Below, one piece after another: positions 25,921 to 35,164 of a stretch of DNA of 64,000 bases. Below the pieces are notes generated by a model that searched no databases, had not been told where the DNA came from, and was given only the letters and a program-made list of their open reading frames with translations. A program made the translations under genes and the position numbers. The stretch comes from JBBITI01 sp963735055 (GTDB taxonomy: Bacteria > Chloroflexota > Dehalococcoidia > Dehalococcoidales > UBA2162): NCBI GenBank assembly GCA_963735055.1, contig CAVTJN010000019.1, positions 62,001 to 126,000 of the forward strand, written 5' to 3'. Every line of letters begins with the position of its first letter. The stretch's first letter is position 1.

Positions 25921-26470
25921 GGTGGTGAGCGACGCCGGTAGCCGGCTGGCCATCAACCGTCTGGGCCTGTGGCTGTTCTTTCTGTCGGAGAGTTTTCTCT
26001 TTTCGGCCCTGCTGGTTACCCGGTTCTATCTCCAGGGCGTCCACCGGCCGGCCGACTTGAACCAGCCGCTCGGCTTTGCCATCTCGGTCGTGCTGCTCGT
26101 CAGCAGCCTGACGGCCTACCGGGCCGAGACCGCCGTGGCCGGCGGCGAGGAACGCCGCTTTCGGCGTAACGTCGTTTTTACCATAGTGCTGGGTTGTCTG
26201 TTCCTGGCCGGCGTGGGGGTGGAGTGGGCGGAGGGTTTTCGGGCCTTCCCGCCGGCGACGGGATTCGGAACGGTGTTCTTCACGCTGACCGGGTTTCATG
26301 CCTTTCACGTGTTGTCGGGTCTGGTGGCGCTGGCGATACTTCTTCTCCCCGGACAGAAGGGCCGTTTCACTCCCGGCAATCACTGGGGGGTCGAAGGCAT
26401 TATCAAGTACTGGCACTTCGTGGATGTGGTATGGCTGTTCATTTTCCCGGCGCTGTATCTCGTGAGTTAG
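25913..26470 (+). CDS. coxC: Cytochrome c oxidase subunit III
   Basis: A 185-residue integral membrane subunit with about five helices. Subunit III features: LWLFFLSESFLFSALLV (the xxE segment), GFHAFHVLSGL, and the C-terminal YWHFVDVVWLFIF. It stabilises subunit I and helps keep proton uptake active. ATG at 25913 overlaps the small subunit's stop codon. Confidence 0.92.
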   Translation: MNRVVSDAGSRLAINRLGLWLFFLSESFLFSALLVTRFYLQGVHRPADLNQPLGFAISVVLLVSSLTAYRAETAVAGGEERRFRRNVVFTIVLGCLFLAGVGVEWAEGFRAFPPATGFGTVFFTLTGFHAFHVLSGLVALAILLLPGQKGRFTPGNHWGVEGIIKYWHFVDVVWLFIFPALYLVS

Positions 26471-26503
26471 GGTGCCCAGGCCGGTAATCCTCGATATCGG
26501 GCG

Positions 26504-27398
26504 GTGAAGGTGATTTCGATGGTAACGGTGACCGCGCGACGGGTAAAGTACGGCACGGTTGGTGACTACCTCTCACTGACCAGGCCGCGGTCTATCGGGC
26601 CCCACCTGCTGACCGCGGCCGCCGCCATGTTTCTGGCCGCCGGACCTTCCTTGTCAGCGTCCAGACTGGCGTTCACACTGCTGGGTGGGGCGTTTGTGGC
26701 GGCGGCGGCAAATACCTTCAACTCCTACGCCGACCGGGACATTGATGCATTGATGGCACGGACCCGCCACCGGCCGCTGCCTTCGGGCCAGGTCAGCCCC
26801 AATCAGGCACTGGTGGTTGGGGCAGGCGCCGGCCTGGTCGGCTTGGTCGTTCTGAGCGTGCTGGTGAATTGGGCGGCGGCAGTCCTGGCCGCGATGGCCC
26901 TCACCTACTACGTTTTGCCCTACACGCGATGGCTGAAGCGGCGCACCTGGTGGAGCACGGTCATCTGCAGCGGCGTGGGCGCCTTCCCGCCCCTGATCGG
27001 ATGGGTATCGGTGACGCAGCGTCTTGAAGTCACGCCCTTCCTTCTGTCCGGGATCATCATGCTCTGGACACTGCCCCATTTCTGGACGCTGGCCATCTTC
27101 CGGCGCGCCGATTACCAGCTGGCCGGACTGAGCATGGCGCCGGAGCGTGGGGCCGGCGTCTGGATCGTCGCGTCGTCCGTGCTCATGGTAGCGGCCACCC
27201 TGCTGCTGGCGCCGGTCGCCCACCTGGGCATCTTCTATCGAATGACCGCCGGCCTGCTCGGTATGGCCTTCCTGGGCCTGGCGTTGCCGATGGGCCGGGG
27301 AGACTCACGCGGCCCGGGCGGGGCGTCTCTACCGCTATTCCATCGTCTACATTGCGATTCTGTTCGGGGCAGTAATACTGGACACGCTGGTCCTCTGA
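26504..27398 (+). CDS. ctaB: Protoheme IX farnesyltransferase (haem o synthase), frame broken once
   Basis: Converts haem b to haem o for the oxidase. UbiA-type membrane prenyltransferase with the first Asp motif in NTFNSYADRDIDALMARTRH and the second region in RRADYQLAG, and about eight helices. The native frame leaves the family near 27310 (after LPMGRGDS); one surplus C there restores ARAGRLYRYSIVYIAILF and ends LDTLVL at the stop 27396-27398. Without the shift the frame runs on to 27853 over the terminator and the antisense of the next gene. GTG start at 26504 or ATG at 26519. Confidence 0.85.
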
Positions 27399-27435
27399 TC
27401 AGCCGTGTCCCGGCCAGTCAGCTAAGTGGTCTCTT

Positions 27436-27462
27436 ATCGGCGCCCCGCTGGTGGGCGCCGAT
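27436..27462. terminator. Bidirectional hairpin terminator
   Basis: A perfect 10-bp stem, ATCGGCGCCC (27436-27445) with GGGCGCCGAT (27453-27462), loop CGCTGGT. Flanking CTCT and AGAG can extend it past one mismatch. It sits between the convergent ctaB and cytochrome c genes. Confidence 0.75.
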
Positions 27463-27475
27463 CAGAGAGCGATGC

Positions 27476-27826
27476 CTACGACCTCAGGAACTTTATGAGC
27501 GCTTCGATCTGCGCCGGAGTGAGCTTTCCCTTCCAGGTGGGCATTCCGTTGCGGCCGTTGGCTATGGTGTCCCGAATGTAGTCATCGGTCCGGCCTCGCG
27601 ACTGGAGAGCCGCAGCGGTGAGTTCAGGGCCTACGAATCCCTGGCGGTTGGCCCCGTGGCAGGCGGCACAATTAGCGGCATAGATGGCCCGGGCGTCGAT
27701 GGCCGACGTTGGCGACGCCGAAGTGGACGTCGGCGGTGTCGTGGCAGGGGAGGACGTTGTGACTCCTCCCCCGCAACCCACCAGGAGCCCTGCCGCCCCG
27801 AGGACGGCGAGTATTCGCTTCATCAT
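27476..27826 (-). CDS. Cytochrome c lipoprotein (class I, c6-like)
   Basis: A 116-residue precursor: lipoprotein signal (MKRILAVLGAAGLLVGC), a Thr/Ser/Pro linker and a single mono-haem cytochrome c domain with haem motif CAACHG and likely axial Met in NGMPTWKG. Probably anchored to the outer face of the membrane, where it can donate electrons to the CuA domain of the neighbouring oxidase. Convergent with the oxidase cluster. Confidence 0.9.
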   Translation of the reverse strand: MMKRILAVLGAAGLLVGCGGGVTTSSPATTPPTSTSASPTSAIDARAIYAANCAACHGANRQGFVGPELTAAALQSRGRTDDYIRDTIANGRNGMPTWKGKLTPAQIEALIKFLRS

Positions 27827-27844
27827 TTCAGCCTCGAAATATCG

Positions 27845-29164
27845 TCATTTTAACTGGCGTATGATCTCGTCCGACCCGCGCCAGGCTAGCGCCTGAATGT
27901 TCTCGGTGGGATTGAAGGCCGAAGTGGTTGGATGCACCGAGCCGCTGAAGACGAAGAGATTGGGTACTTCGTGGCACCTGCACCACTGGTCGACCACGTT
28001 TCTCTTGGGATCGTTGCCCATACGCGTGCCCCCCTGGGCATGCGTGGAGGCGCGCCCTGCACCCGCCGCCGGCTTCCAGATGCCGGTGGCTCCCATCTCT
28101 TTCATGATTGCTTCGGCCTTGTCCTGCATGAAAGCATACATTTTTTTCTCATTGTCGCCAATATCAAACGTGATTCTGGTGACGGGCATGCCCGATGTCA
28201 TCCTTGACGTCGGGGTCAAGGTCGAGGAAGTTGCCGTCATATGGCAGGACTTCTGCGCTTCCTGCCGAGCCGAGGCCCCCGATATGATTGAAGTTCTTCC
28301 GGATGAAGTCCTTGTAGGCGGCCCCCCAACGCGGCGTCCCGGGCGGCAGGTTGCCGCCACCCGATATGGGCGTGAGTTGGTTCCGGGCACAAATGTAAGT
28401 GCCGCGTATGAAACCCAGTCCTTTGTGATCAAAGTTGTCGGCGTTGAAATCGTCGATATTCACAGCCTGGCCCTGAGGACCGCAGAACAGATTCAGGCCC
28501 TGAGAGAATATGCCGTTCACCGACCAGTTGCCGTGGCCAAAGTAGTACTTACCTACCATGCCGGCGTTGTTCGAAAGGCCGTTGGGGAAGAGGTCGGACT
28601 TGGAGACCAACATGAGCCGGACGTTTTCGTAAGTGTAAGACGCCAGAACAAAGGCGCTCGCCTCCTGTTCCTGAGTCACGCCGCCCGCGTCCACATAAGT
28701 CACACTTTTCACGTTGCCCTTATCGTCAGTATTGAGCTTAACGACGCGGCTCAGCGGGCGCAGGTCAAAATTGCCGGTGGCGACGGCTTTGGGTATGGTC
28801 GAAACGAGGGTGCTGGTCTTGGCATCGATGTGACAGCCGTAGCTGCAGCACCAGCCGCAGAACGTGCAGGCCGAACGCCCGTCAAAGTCGCGCGAGAGTA
28901 TTCCTGCGGCTCCCGGAAATGGATGATAACCCATCTTCTTGGTCGCCTGAGTAAAGAGACCGCCCAGGCAGAAATCCGGAAGCGGCGGCAGCGGGTACTC
29001 GCGCTGGCGGGCTCCCTCAAACACGTTGCCGCCTTCGATGACTTGTCCCTTGATATTGCCTCAGGTCGCGAAGGGGGGCCGTCGTGACGGGTGGGGGCGG
29101 CAGGTCTTTGGCGAACTGGGTTACTTCGGGGAGGACGCCGCTGACCGCCGGCCCCGATCATCAC
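27845..29164 (-). pseudogene. GMC-family oxidoreductase, frameshifted
   Basis: FAD-dependent alcohol or sugar oxidoreductase type. The central part (GNVFEGARQREYPLPP, CGWCCSYGCHIDAKTS, then AFVLASYTYENVRLML) and the C-terminal GMC domain (STHAQGGTRMGNDPKR, SGSVHPTTSAFNPT) are well conserved but lie in two frames joined near 28190. The N-terminal FAD-binding segment (VMIGAGG) starts at 29164 overlapping the YCII gene stop, then shifts frame at least twice and looks shortened compared with the usual GxGxxG region. The CxxCCxxGC cluster of the middle part is unusual for GMC enzymes and resembles a subgroup seen in Chloroflexota. Confidence 0.7.
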
Positions 29165-29469
29165 ATGGGAAGCAGTTCGTAGACGGAGACCTTGCCACCT
29201 TCGGCCAGGCTCGGGGCGCCTTTGGCCATTTCCGCTGCCGCCTCGACGCTATTGGCTTGAACGATGCTATAGCCGGTGACCGGATTTGCCCCGAGGGTCC
29301 GGGTTCCCGACTTGCTTACTGACTTGCCGGGCTTGGTGGGGGCTCCGGCGTCGACCAGAGACTGGCCCAGCTTGCCGAACCATCCCATCCAGGCATCCAT
29401 CGACTTCTTCTGCTGCGCCGGGGTCGCTGCCATCATGCCGCCGTAGTATACGAACAGGTACTTCGCCAT
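29161..29469 (-). CDS. YCII-related domain protein
   Basis: A 102-residue protein of the YCII superfamily (dimeric alpha-beta barrel): AKYLFVYYGG, MDAWMGWFGKLGQSLVDAGA, GANPVTGYSIVQANSVEAAA and a final strand KVSVYELLPM. Some relatives act in degradation pathways or as sigma-factor accessory proteins; function here is unknown. GGAGCGTGAG precedes the ATG. Its stop overlaps the start region of the GMC oxidoreductase gene, suggesting co-translation. Confidence 0.85.
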   Translation of the reverse strand: MAKYLFVYYGGMMAATPAQQKKSMDAWMGWFGKLGQSLVDAGAPTKPGKSVSKSGTRTLGANPVTGYSIVQANSVEAAAEMAKGAPSLAEGGKVSVYELLPM

Positions 29470-29719
29470 CTCACGCTCCTCTAGAACAGATATCCATTCT
29501 TGACTCTAGCACCTGAGTGGTGAAGAAGTCCTAAAATTTCTGCGAAAACTATTACATTAGTGTGTCTTTCGGCCTTCCGCTTTGGGGAGCCGCCGTCACC
29601 GGCATTATCCGACGTAATCGTGAGTTGTCCGAAAGCATCTATGATCGAACTGGTACTCGCTTACTCAAATTCCAGTTCCCCTGGCTGACGTGAGCTATGC
29701 GAGATGGCGGAGGCACCCG

Positions 29720-32323
29720 TCATCCGCGATGGGTTCGTATCCCCACCACGTGTTTCGATGCCCGAACGTAGAAGGCCTTCTTTGCGATTTCCGAAGCCAC
29801 GACGTACAGAATGGTGATAGCCCCCAGAGAAAGCATTATTGTCACCGGCAATGGCGTGAATCCGAGGTACGCGGCGAACGGGAGGTAAGGTATAACCACG
29901 GTTATGCCGGCAACGGTAAGAGTACTGATAAACAGATATTTCCCCGGCCGGCTTTGGAAGATCGATTTCCGTGTTCGCACTACCAGAGCGATGAACAACT
30001 CGGTCATAAGTGATTCAATGAACCAGCCCGTACGAAACGCTTCAGGCGAGGTCCGGAACACGAGAAGCAGCAAGCCAAACGTGAGGAAGTCGAAAACGGA
30101 GCTGACGAGTCCGAACACGATCATGAAGTTGCGAATGAACCGTAGATCCCACCGGGGAGGAGTGGCTATCATCTCAGCATCCACGTTGTCGGTGGCTATG
30201 GTCAAAGCCGGGAAATCGGACAGGAAGTTGTTGAGCAGGATTTGCTTGGCCAGGAGGGGTAAGAAGGGCAGAAAGAACGACGAGGCCGCCATGCTGAACA
30301 TGTTGCCGAAATTGGCGCTGATGGTGGTAAAGATGTACTTCATGGTATTGGAAAAAGTCTTTCTTCCCAGCACGATGCCGCGTCGAAGGTCTTCCAGGTC
30401 CGGTTCCAGCAATACGAGATCAGCGGCCTCTTTGGCCACATCAACCGCTGAATCCACGGAAATGCCGACGTCAGCGGCGTAGAGCGCCGGGGCATCGTTT
30501 ATCCCATCGCCCATGAATCCGACAACGTGCCCCATGTGTTTCAGTACCTGAATAATGCGTTCCTTGTCACTGGGATCAACCTCGGCGAAGACGTTGGCGG
30601 CGTCGGCCGCCTGCCTCAGGGCGTCATTATTCATTTGAGCCATGTCTCGGCCCGTCACTACACCGGTGATCCTCATGCCCACCAGTTCCGCCACGTGTTG
30701 GGACACCAGACGGTTGTCGCCCGTAATGACCTTGACCCGAACGCCCAGCTTGTCGAGTTCCTCCAGTGCCTCACGGACGTCTTTCTTCGGAGGGTCAAGG
30801 AATAGCAGAAAGCCCAAAAAGGCAAGGTCATGCTCGTCATTGCGGTTGTATACCGAAAGCGGAGGGACCTCCCTGGTGGCCACACCCAGAACGCGGAACC
30901 CCTGCCGGCTCAGCTCTTGAAATCGCAACTGGATCTGATTCTGCACCTCGGCGTTCAACGGTGAACTGCGGTCTTCGTGCCGGACCTGGGTACACACCTC
31001 CAGGACTTTATCAAGGGCCCCTTTGGTGGTCATGATCAGTCCGGCGTGGGCGGTGCCTTTGTCTTCCACGACGACGGTCAAGCGTTTTCTCACAAAATCG
31101 AAGGGGATTTCATCGAGCTTCTTGACGTTCCCTGAAGCTAGCAGGTCCGGAAACCGCTCCTTTCCCTGGGCGACAATGGCTTCATCCAGGGCATTTGCCA
31201 GCCCGGTCTGAAGAGCTGAATTCAGATAGGCGTAGCGGAAGACTTCTTCAGAGGGATGTCCATCGAAATCATTCGCCGCATCCATCTTTACCACGCCTTC
31301 GGTAAGAGTGCCGGTCTTGTCCGTGCAAAGAACGTCCATACTGCCGAAATTCTGGATCGAAGACAGTCGCCGTACCAGCACTCCCTCCTTTGCCATGACT
31401 TGTGCTCCCCTCGACAGGTTGAGGCTGATAACCGCGGGCAGGAGTTCGGGGGCCAGACCGACCGCCAGGGCTACGGAGAACAGGAACGATTCAATGAGCG
31501 GACGATGGAAGAGAAGGTTGACGGCGAAGACGAATACCACCATGAACATCATGATCTGGGTAAGAAGGTAGCCGAAATGGTGAATTCCGTGTTCGAATTC
31601 CGTTTCGGGAGGACGCAGCGTCAGACGCTGGGCAATTCGGCCGTAGGCCGTGCTCCTCCCGGTATTAATAATCAGAATTCGAGCGCTGCCGCTGCGAACG
31701 TTGGTGCCCATGAAGGCAACATTGGTACGTTCGGCGAGGCCAGACTCGGCGGCAACCACGCCCGGACCCTTCTCTACCGGAAAGGATTCGCCGGTGAGTG
31801 AAGCCTGATTCACGAAGAAGTCTTTCGCCTCGAAGATGACAGCGTCGGCCGGAATCAGACTACCGGCAGAAAGGATGGCCACATCCCCCGGGACCACCTC
31901 GGAGGAGGGAATCGATACGATTTGGCCATCACGCAGTACAGATGCCTTAATCGTCAGCCGGCTTCTAAGTTTTTCAATGGCGTTGCTCGCCCGGTACTCC
32001 TGAATGAAGGTGAGCATAGCGCTGCCGAGGACGATACTGATGACAATGGCGGCATCCACCCATTCCTTGAGAAAGGCCGATACCACAGCCGCAAAGATCA
32101 GGATGAGAATCAGCGGGCTCTTGAACTGCCCTAGAAATAACCCGACCGGTGTGGCGCTTCTTCTCGTTTCGAGGGTGTTGGGTCCGACCTTGCGGAGGCG
32201 CTCCCGGGCTTCGACTCCGGAGAGGCCGGTGATGCTGCCTTTGACCGCCGCCTCGAGACTTTCAAAAGGGATACTCCAGTAGTTCGCTGGAGCGAGGCCG
32301 CCTTTATCGCTGTTTGCCTTCAA
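29720..32323 (-). CDS. mgtA: Magnesium-translocating P-type ATPase
   Basis: An 867-residue P-type (P3B) ATPase importing Mg2+. Actuator motif SLTGESFPVEKG, phosphorylation motif CTDKTGTLTEG, hinge GDGINDAP and C-terminal helices with NNFLSDFPALTIATDNVD typical of MgtA/MgtB. N-terminal cation ATPase domain includes LRKVGPNTLE. About ten membrane helices. Intact over its full expected length. I saw no recognisable Mg2+ riboswitch in the 140 bases upstream. Confidence 0.94.
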   Translation of the reverse strand: MKANSDKGGLAPANYWSIPFESLEAAVKGSITGLSGVEARERLRKVGPNTLETRRSATPVGLFLGQFKSPLILILIFAAVVSAFLKEWVDAAIVISIVLGSAMLTFIQEYRASNAIEKLRSRLTIKASVLRDGQIVSIPSSEVVPGDVAILSAGSLIPADAVIFEAKDFFVNQASLTGESFPVEKGPGVVAAESGLAERTNVAFMGTNVRSGSARILIINTGRSTAYGRIAQRLTLRPPETEFEHGIHHFGYLLTQIMMFMVVFVFAVNLLFHRPLIESFLFSVALAVGLAPELLPAVISLNLSRGAQVMAKEGVLVRRLSSIQNFGSMDVLCTDKTGTLTEGVVKMDAANDFDGHPSEEVFRYAYLNSALQTGLANALDEAIVAQGKERFPDLLASGNVKKLDEIPFDFVRKRLTVVVEDKGTAHAGLIMTTKGALDKVLEVCTQVRHEDRSSPLNAEVQNQIQLRFQELSRQGFRVLGVATREVPPLSVYNRNDEHDLAFLGFLLFLDPPKKDVREALEELDKLGVRVKVITGDNRLVSQHVAELVGMRITGVVTGRDMAQMNNDALRQAADAANVFAEVDPSDKERIIQVLKHMGHVVGFMGDGINDAPALYAADVGISVDSAVDVAKEAADLVLLEPDLEDLRRGIVLGRKTFSNTMKYIFTTISANFGNMFSMAASSFFLPFLPLLAKQILLNNFLSDFPALTIATDNVDAEMIATPPRWDLRFIRNFMIVFGLVSSVFDFLTFGLLLLVFRTSPEAFRTGWFIESLMTELFIALVVRTRKSIFQSRPGKYLFISTLTVAGITVVIPYLPFAAYLGFTPLPVTIMLSLGAITILYVVASEIAKKAFYVRASKHVVGIRTHRG

Positions 32324-32463
32324 GCTTGAGTGCCCGTTGCCAAGAAGCGTAATCCCACTTTCGGAAAGGAACTCTCCCGGTCAGGCAGATTCTAGCATCA
32401 GCGTTGCCTTGCGGTAAGGTTCGCCTGCCCCGGACCTCCTCGAAGGCCGCAGCACCCTCCCCC

Positions 32464-32982
32464 CTAACCGTTGACTCGGGCTCGCTTGAGTGTCTTCTCG
32501 ATTTCCCCAATGAAGATGCGGTGAAAGACGGTGCCGTCACGATAGTATCCGTTGAATATTTCTTTGGAATCAAACAACGATTGCTCCACATCAGTGTGGT
32601 AGATTTTCCGGCAAATGAAGACGATGTCCGCTTCGCCAAAATACACCCCGTTCTGGTCAAACTGGGGTGTTAGGCCGGTTTCCCTGGTCTTGTCGCACTG
32701 GTTGCCATGCAACTTCCCCGCCATCTCGAGCGCTTTGCACCGAGGTTCAGGAAAGAAGGAAACGGTAAAATAGGCGCTCTTGTTCATGATGGGATAAGAA
32801 TACCGCGCCGGGTGGACGTACACCTCCAGTGTCTTCTTTATCCACAGTTGTCCCATCATCAGTCCGGTGATCGTCATCATATTGAATTCCTGCCGGTCAC
32901 CGACCGTGAGCAGCGCCCATTCTTCGATCTTGGTAAATGGATTCAGGTCCAGTTCCGCCAACTTGATTTCATTGAAACTCAT
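32464..32982 (-). CDS. Flavin reductase family protein
   Basis: A 172-residue FMN-binding split-barrel protein: NPFTKIEEWALLTVGD, then NMMTITGLMMGQLW (the conserved flavin-contacting N-x-M-T segment), VHPARYSYPIMNKSAYFTVS and VFICRKIYHTD. Members reduce or bind flavin, often as partners of monooxygenases, but many stand-alone homologues are uncharacterised. Full length for the family. Confidence 0.88.
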   Translation of the reverse strand: MSFNEIKLAELDLNPFTKIEEWALLTVGDRQEFNMMTITGLMMGQLWIKKTLEVYVHPARYSYPIMNKSAYFTVSFFPEPRCKALEMAGKLHGNQCDKTRETGLTPQFDQNGVYFGEADIVFICRKIYHTDVEQSLFDSKEIFNGYYRDGTVFHRIFIGEIEKTLKRARVNG

Positions 32983-33160
32983 GTTATGCCCCCTAACTCA
33001 AGATCATCCCCTGTACCCGGATCGCCGGGGAACACTCGAGAAGCGACTTTGACAGCGTTGATTATATAACTAGTTTACCGGTTTGGGTGTAGGATAAAGG
33101 ACAGCACCACGTTGCAGTAGACTGTGGACGCAAGTAACGGAAGAAGGGAGAAGACCGACC

Positions 33161-34006
33161 ATGCCGGACAAGCAAGCCATGTATCTGGTCCCCAGGGAGT
33201 TGACCGGCCACCTGAGCGCCGAGGAGCTCCGGCACCTGAAAAAGAGAGTCGTTGCCGCGAACAGGGCGATGGGCTACTGGTATCAGCAGATGGGGCGGGA
33301 TTGTTCGGCCATGACGACGGGCCATGTCTCGGCGCGGGTGCCGGGAACGAACACGTTTGTGACCAAAGGGCGGTCTCCCGAGCGGGACCTGATGTCCGAG
33401 GTCACGCTGCAAACCATCGTGCAGATCGATATCCCCACCAGGGCGAAAGTTGCCGGCGAGATGGAAGTGGCCACCATGGGCGAGATTGAGCTCCACGCCT
33501 GCATCTATGAGGCCCGCCCCGAGGTGGCGGCGGTCTGCCACGCCCACGCCGACTACACTATTCTCTGTGGCCAGTTTGGACTGAAGCTGAAAGCCTTCAG
33601 CATGGAAGGCATTAACTTCGTCACCAACGGATATGGCATATACGACAAGCCCTACATGATCGCCTCTCCGGAAACGGGCATTCCCATGGCCAGAGCCCTT
33701 GGCAAATACAGCGCCGTGCTGCTGGCGGGGCACGGCGCGGCCACCGTAAGCACCAACGGTCCCGAACAGGCGATCCAGTACATTATCAATCTCGAAGAGC
33801 TGTGCAAGAAGAACTGGCTTGCCTTCTCCGCGGTGGGCAGGGAATACGAAAAATATGCCTTCAGCGAAGAGACGATCAAGGAGGCCAACAGACTCGGCGG
33901 AGGGATGATGGAGCGCTACGCCACCCCGGGCAAGGACTTGACCAAGGACCAATGCTACTACAATGCGGCGATGGTCCGGACTTTCCGGGAGGCTATCGAG
34001 GGTTAG
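33161..34006 (+). CDS. Class II aldolase/adducin family protein
   Basis: A 281-residue metal-dependent aldolase-fold protein (fuculose-phosphate aldolase or decarboxylase relatives). Metal ligands are seen as the HAHAD pair with preceding ELHACIYEARPEVAAVC, and a third His in LLAGHGAATVS. The substrate phosphate-binding pattern typical of sugar-phosphate aldolases is not obvious, so it may act on another substrate, as in 3-dehydro-4-phosphotetronate or hydroxyketo-acid pathways. GAAGGGAG precedes the ATG. Divergent from the flavin reductase gene. Confidence 0.88.
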   Translation: MPDKQAMYLVPRELTGHLSAEELRHLKKRVVAANRAMGYWYQQMGRDCSAMTTGHVSARVPGTNTFVTKGRSPERDLMSEVTLQTIVQIDIPTRAKVAGEMEVATMGEIELHACIYEARPEVAAVCHAHADYTILCGQFGLKLKAFSMEGINFVTNGYGIYDKPYMIASPETGIPMARALGKYSAVLLAGHGAATVSTNGPEQAIQYIINLEELCKKNWLAFSAVGREYEKYAFSEETIKEANRLGGGMMERYATPGKDLTKDQCYYNAAMVRTFREAIEG

Positions 34007-34080
34007 GCCGGCCGAGACCGGCCGGTCAACGGATGTCAGGATTGCAGCGTCGCCGGCCTCTGGCGTCCGCTAAGAAGAAA

Positions 34081-34114
34081 GACAGGGAGTCCGCATTGTC
34101 GGGAACTCCCTGTC
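34081..34114 (+). terminator. Hairpin terminator after the aldolase gene
   Basis: Perfect 10-bp stem: GACAGGGAGT (34081-34090) and ACTCCCTGTC (34105-34114), with a 14-base loop, 75 bases after the aldolase stop. No long T tract follows on either strand; it may serve both convergent genes. Confidence 0.6.
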
Positions 34115-34190
34115 TCATGATCTGGTTCAGGATGTGGCCTTTGAGTCTCTTATCCCATCCGGGCACTAGCTGCATTTTGGCGGGACCGCT

Positions 34191-34634
34191 TCAATCTGCC
34201 AGGCCGACGCGCTTGAGGATCTCCTGCCGGGCGTGCTCGATTGACTCAGCGAGTTCGTACTGGTAGTCCGGGGCTTCCTGTCCCGACATGATGTACTGGC
34301 CGATGAGCATGTGCGTGCCGGATCTCTGTCCATCAAGCGCAAGCAACTCCTGTCTGGCCTTCTCAATGGCCTGGGTCTGATCATTAACAGCGTCGGAGAC
34401 TACCACCCCGTTTTCCAGGGACTGGCAGATGAGCATCTGGATCGAGCGCTGCATCTCCTCCAGACGCTCTACGTCGGTTGGGCCCACCGCCACCACCACT
34501 TTCGCGGCGACTTCGGTCGTGGCCGGTGGCGCGATCATGGCAGCGGGCTGCGCCGCCGGTTGACCGCAGGCGGCCAACACGGATGAGGTTACCAGGGTAG
34601 CAGAGATTACGATCGCGATGATTGATTTGTTCAC
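34191..34634 (-). CDS. Small lipoprotein of unknown function
   Basis: A 147-residue precursor with a lipoprotein signal (MNKSIIAIVISATLVTSSVL, lipobox LAAC). The mature part is largely helical: VERLEEMQRSIQMLICQSLE, later TQAIEKARQELLAL and AESIEHARQEILKRVGL, with two similar ARQE(L/I)L segments suggesting an internal repeat. No family recognised. Divides a small-protein cluster from the aldolase gene. Confidence 0.7.
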   Translation of the reverse strand: MNKSIIAIVISATLVTSSVLAACGQPAAQPAAMIAPPATTEVAAKVVVAVGPTDVERLEEMQRSIQMLICQSLENGVVVSDAVNDQTQAIEKARQELLALDGQRSGTHMLIGQYIMSGQEAPDYQYELAESIEHARQEILKRVGLAD

Positions 34635-34707
34635 GGTTTTCCTCCACTTTTTGTTTCTTTTTCGTTCCTTTCCCAGTGATCAACCCGGGCCGGGCCTATC
34701 TTGAGCT

Positions 34708-34944
34708 TCACACTTTCTTGACCTCCTCGCCTGGATCGGAGTCGTCGCTGCAACAGGTGAGCGAGATCACCTGAAGGCCGAGACTGGAGAGCCGAGACAA
34801 CAGTCCGTAGAATGCTGATTGGTCCCTGGCGATGCCCGCCAGCAGTGTCTCGCCCCGCGGCGTCTGAATTACGGAAGACTCTGCCAGCCAGTTCGACCAG
34901 TCTCTGTCAATCAGCCCTTTGATCCGGAGCTCTATCTGTTGCAT
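34708..34944 (-). CDS. Small conserved protein (78 aa)
   Basis: Short protein starting MQQIELRIKGLIDRDWSNWL, then ARDQSAFYGLLSRLSSLGL and a Cys-Cys containing acidic tail. The pattern of a strand, a DxxW segment and a DQxAxYGLLxRLxxLG helix recurs in small uncharacterised Chloroflexota proteins that often lie near MalT/LuxR-type regulators, as here. Function unknown. Confidence 0.65.
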   Translation of the reverse strand: MQQIELRIKGLIDRDWSNWLAESSVIQTPRGETLLAGIARDQSAFYGLLSRLSSLGLQVISLTCCSDDSDPGEEVKKV

Positions 34945-35073
34945 CTGGCCGCCTCCTGCCGATCCATTGGTTTCTTCTGTACCGATGCTACCAGCGGGGA
35001 AGATTGACTGTAATCAATCGTTAGATTGAATCCTGGATTGATTCTGCGGATTGATGCGCGAGGAAAGAATCAA

Positions 35074-35136
35074 TGCGGCGCGGTCGAAACTTGGGACACC
35101 ACAGAAACAAAGGGGCGTTTTTTTCGAAAAGGGGGG
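35074..35136 (-). repeat. Intergenic repeat, copy A (downstream of regulator 1)
   Basis: Read on the minus strand, begins CCCCCCTTTTCGAA and continues AAACGCCCCTTTG, then a diverged GTGGTGTC...GCGCCGC segment. It matches copies B (54474-54556) and C (58225-58305). The similarity between A and C also includes the preceding AGAAGCTGCCCGGGCA at the 3' end of the adjoining regulator genes. Confidence 0.65.
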
Positions 35137-35164
35137 ATTAATTAGTATTGTGCCCGGGCAGCTT

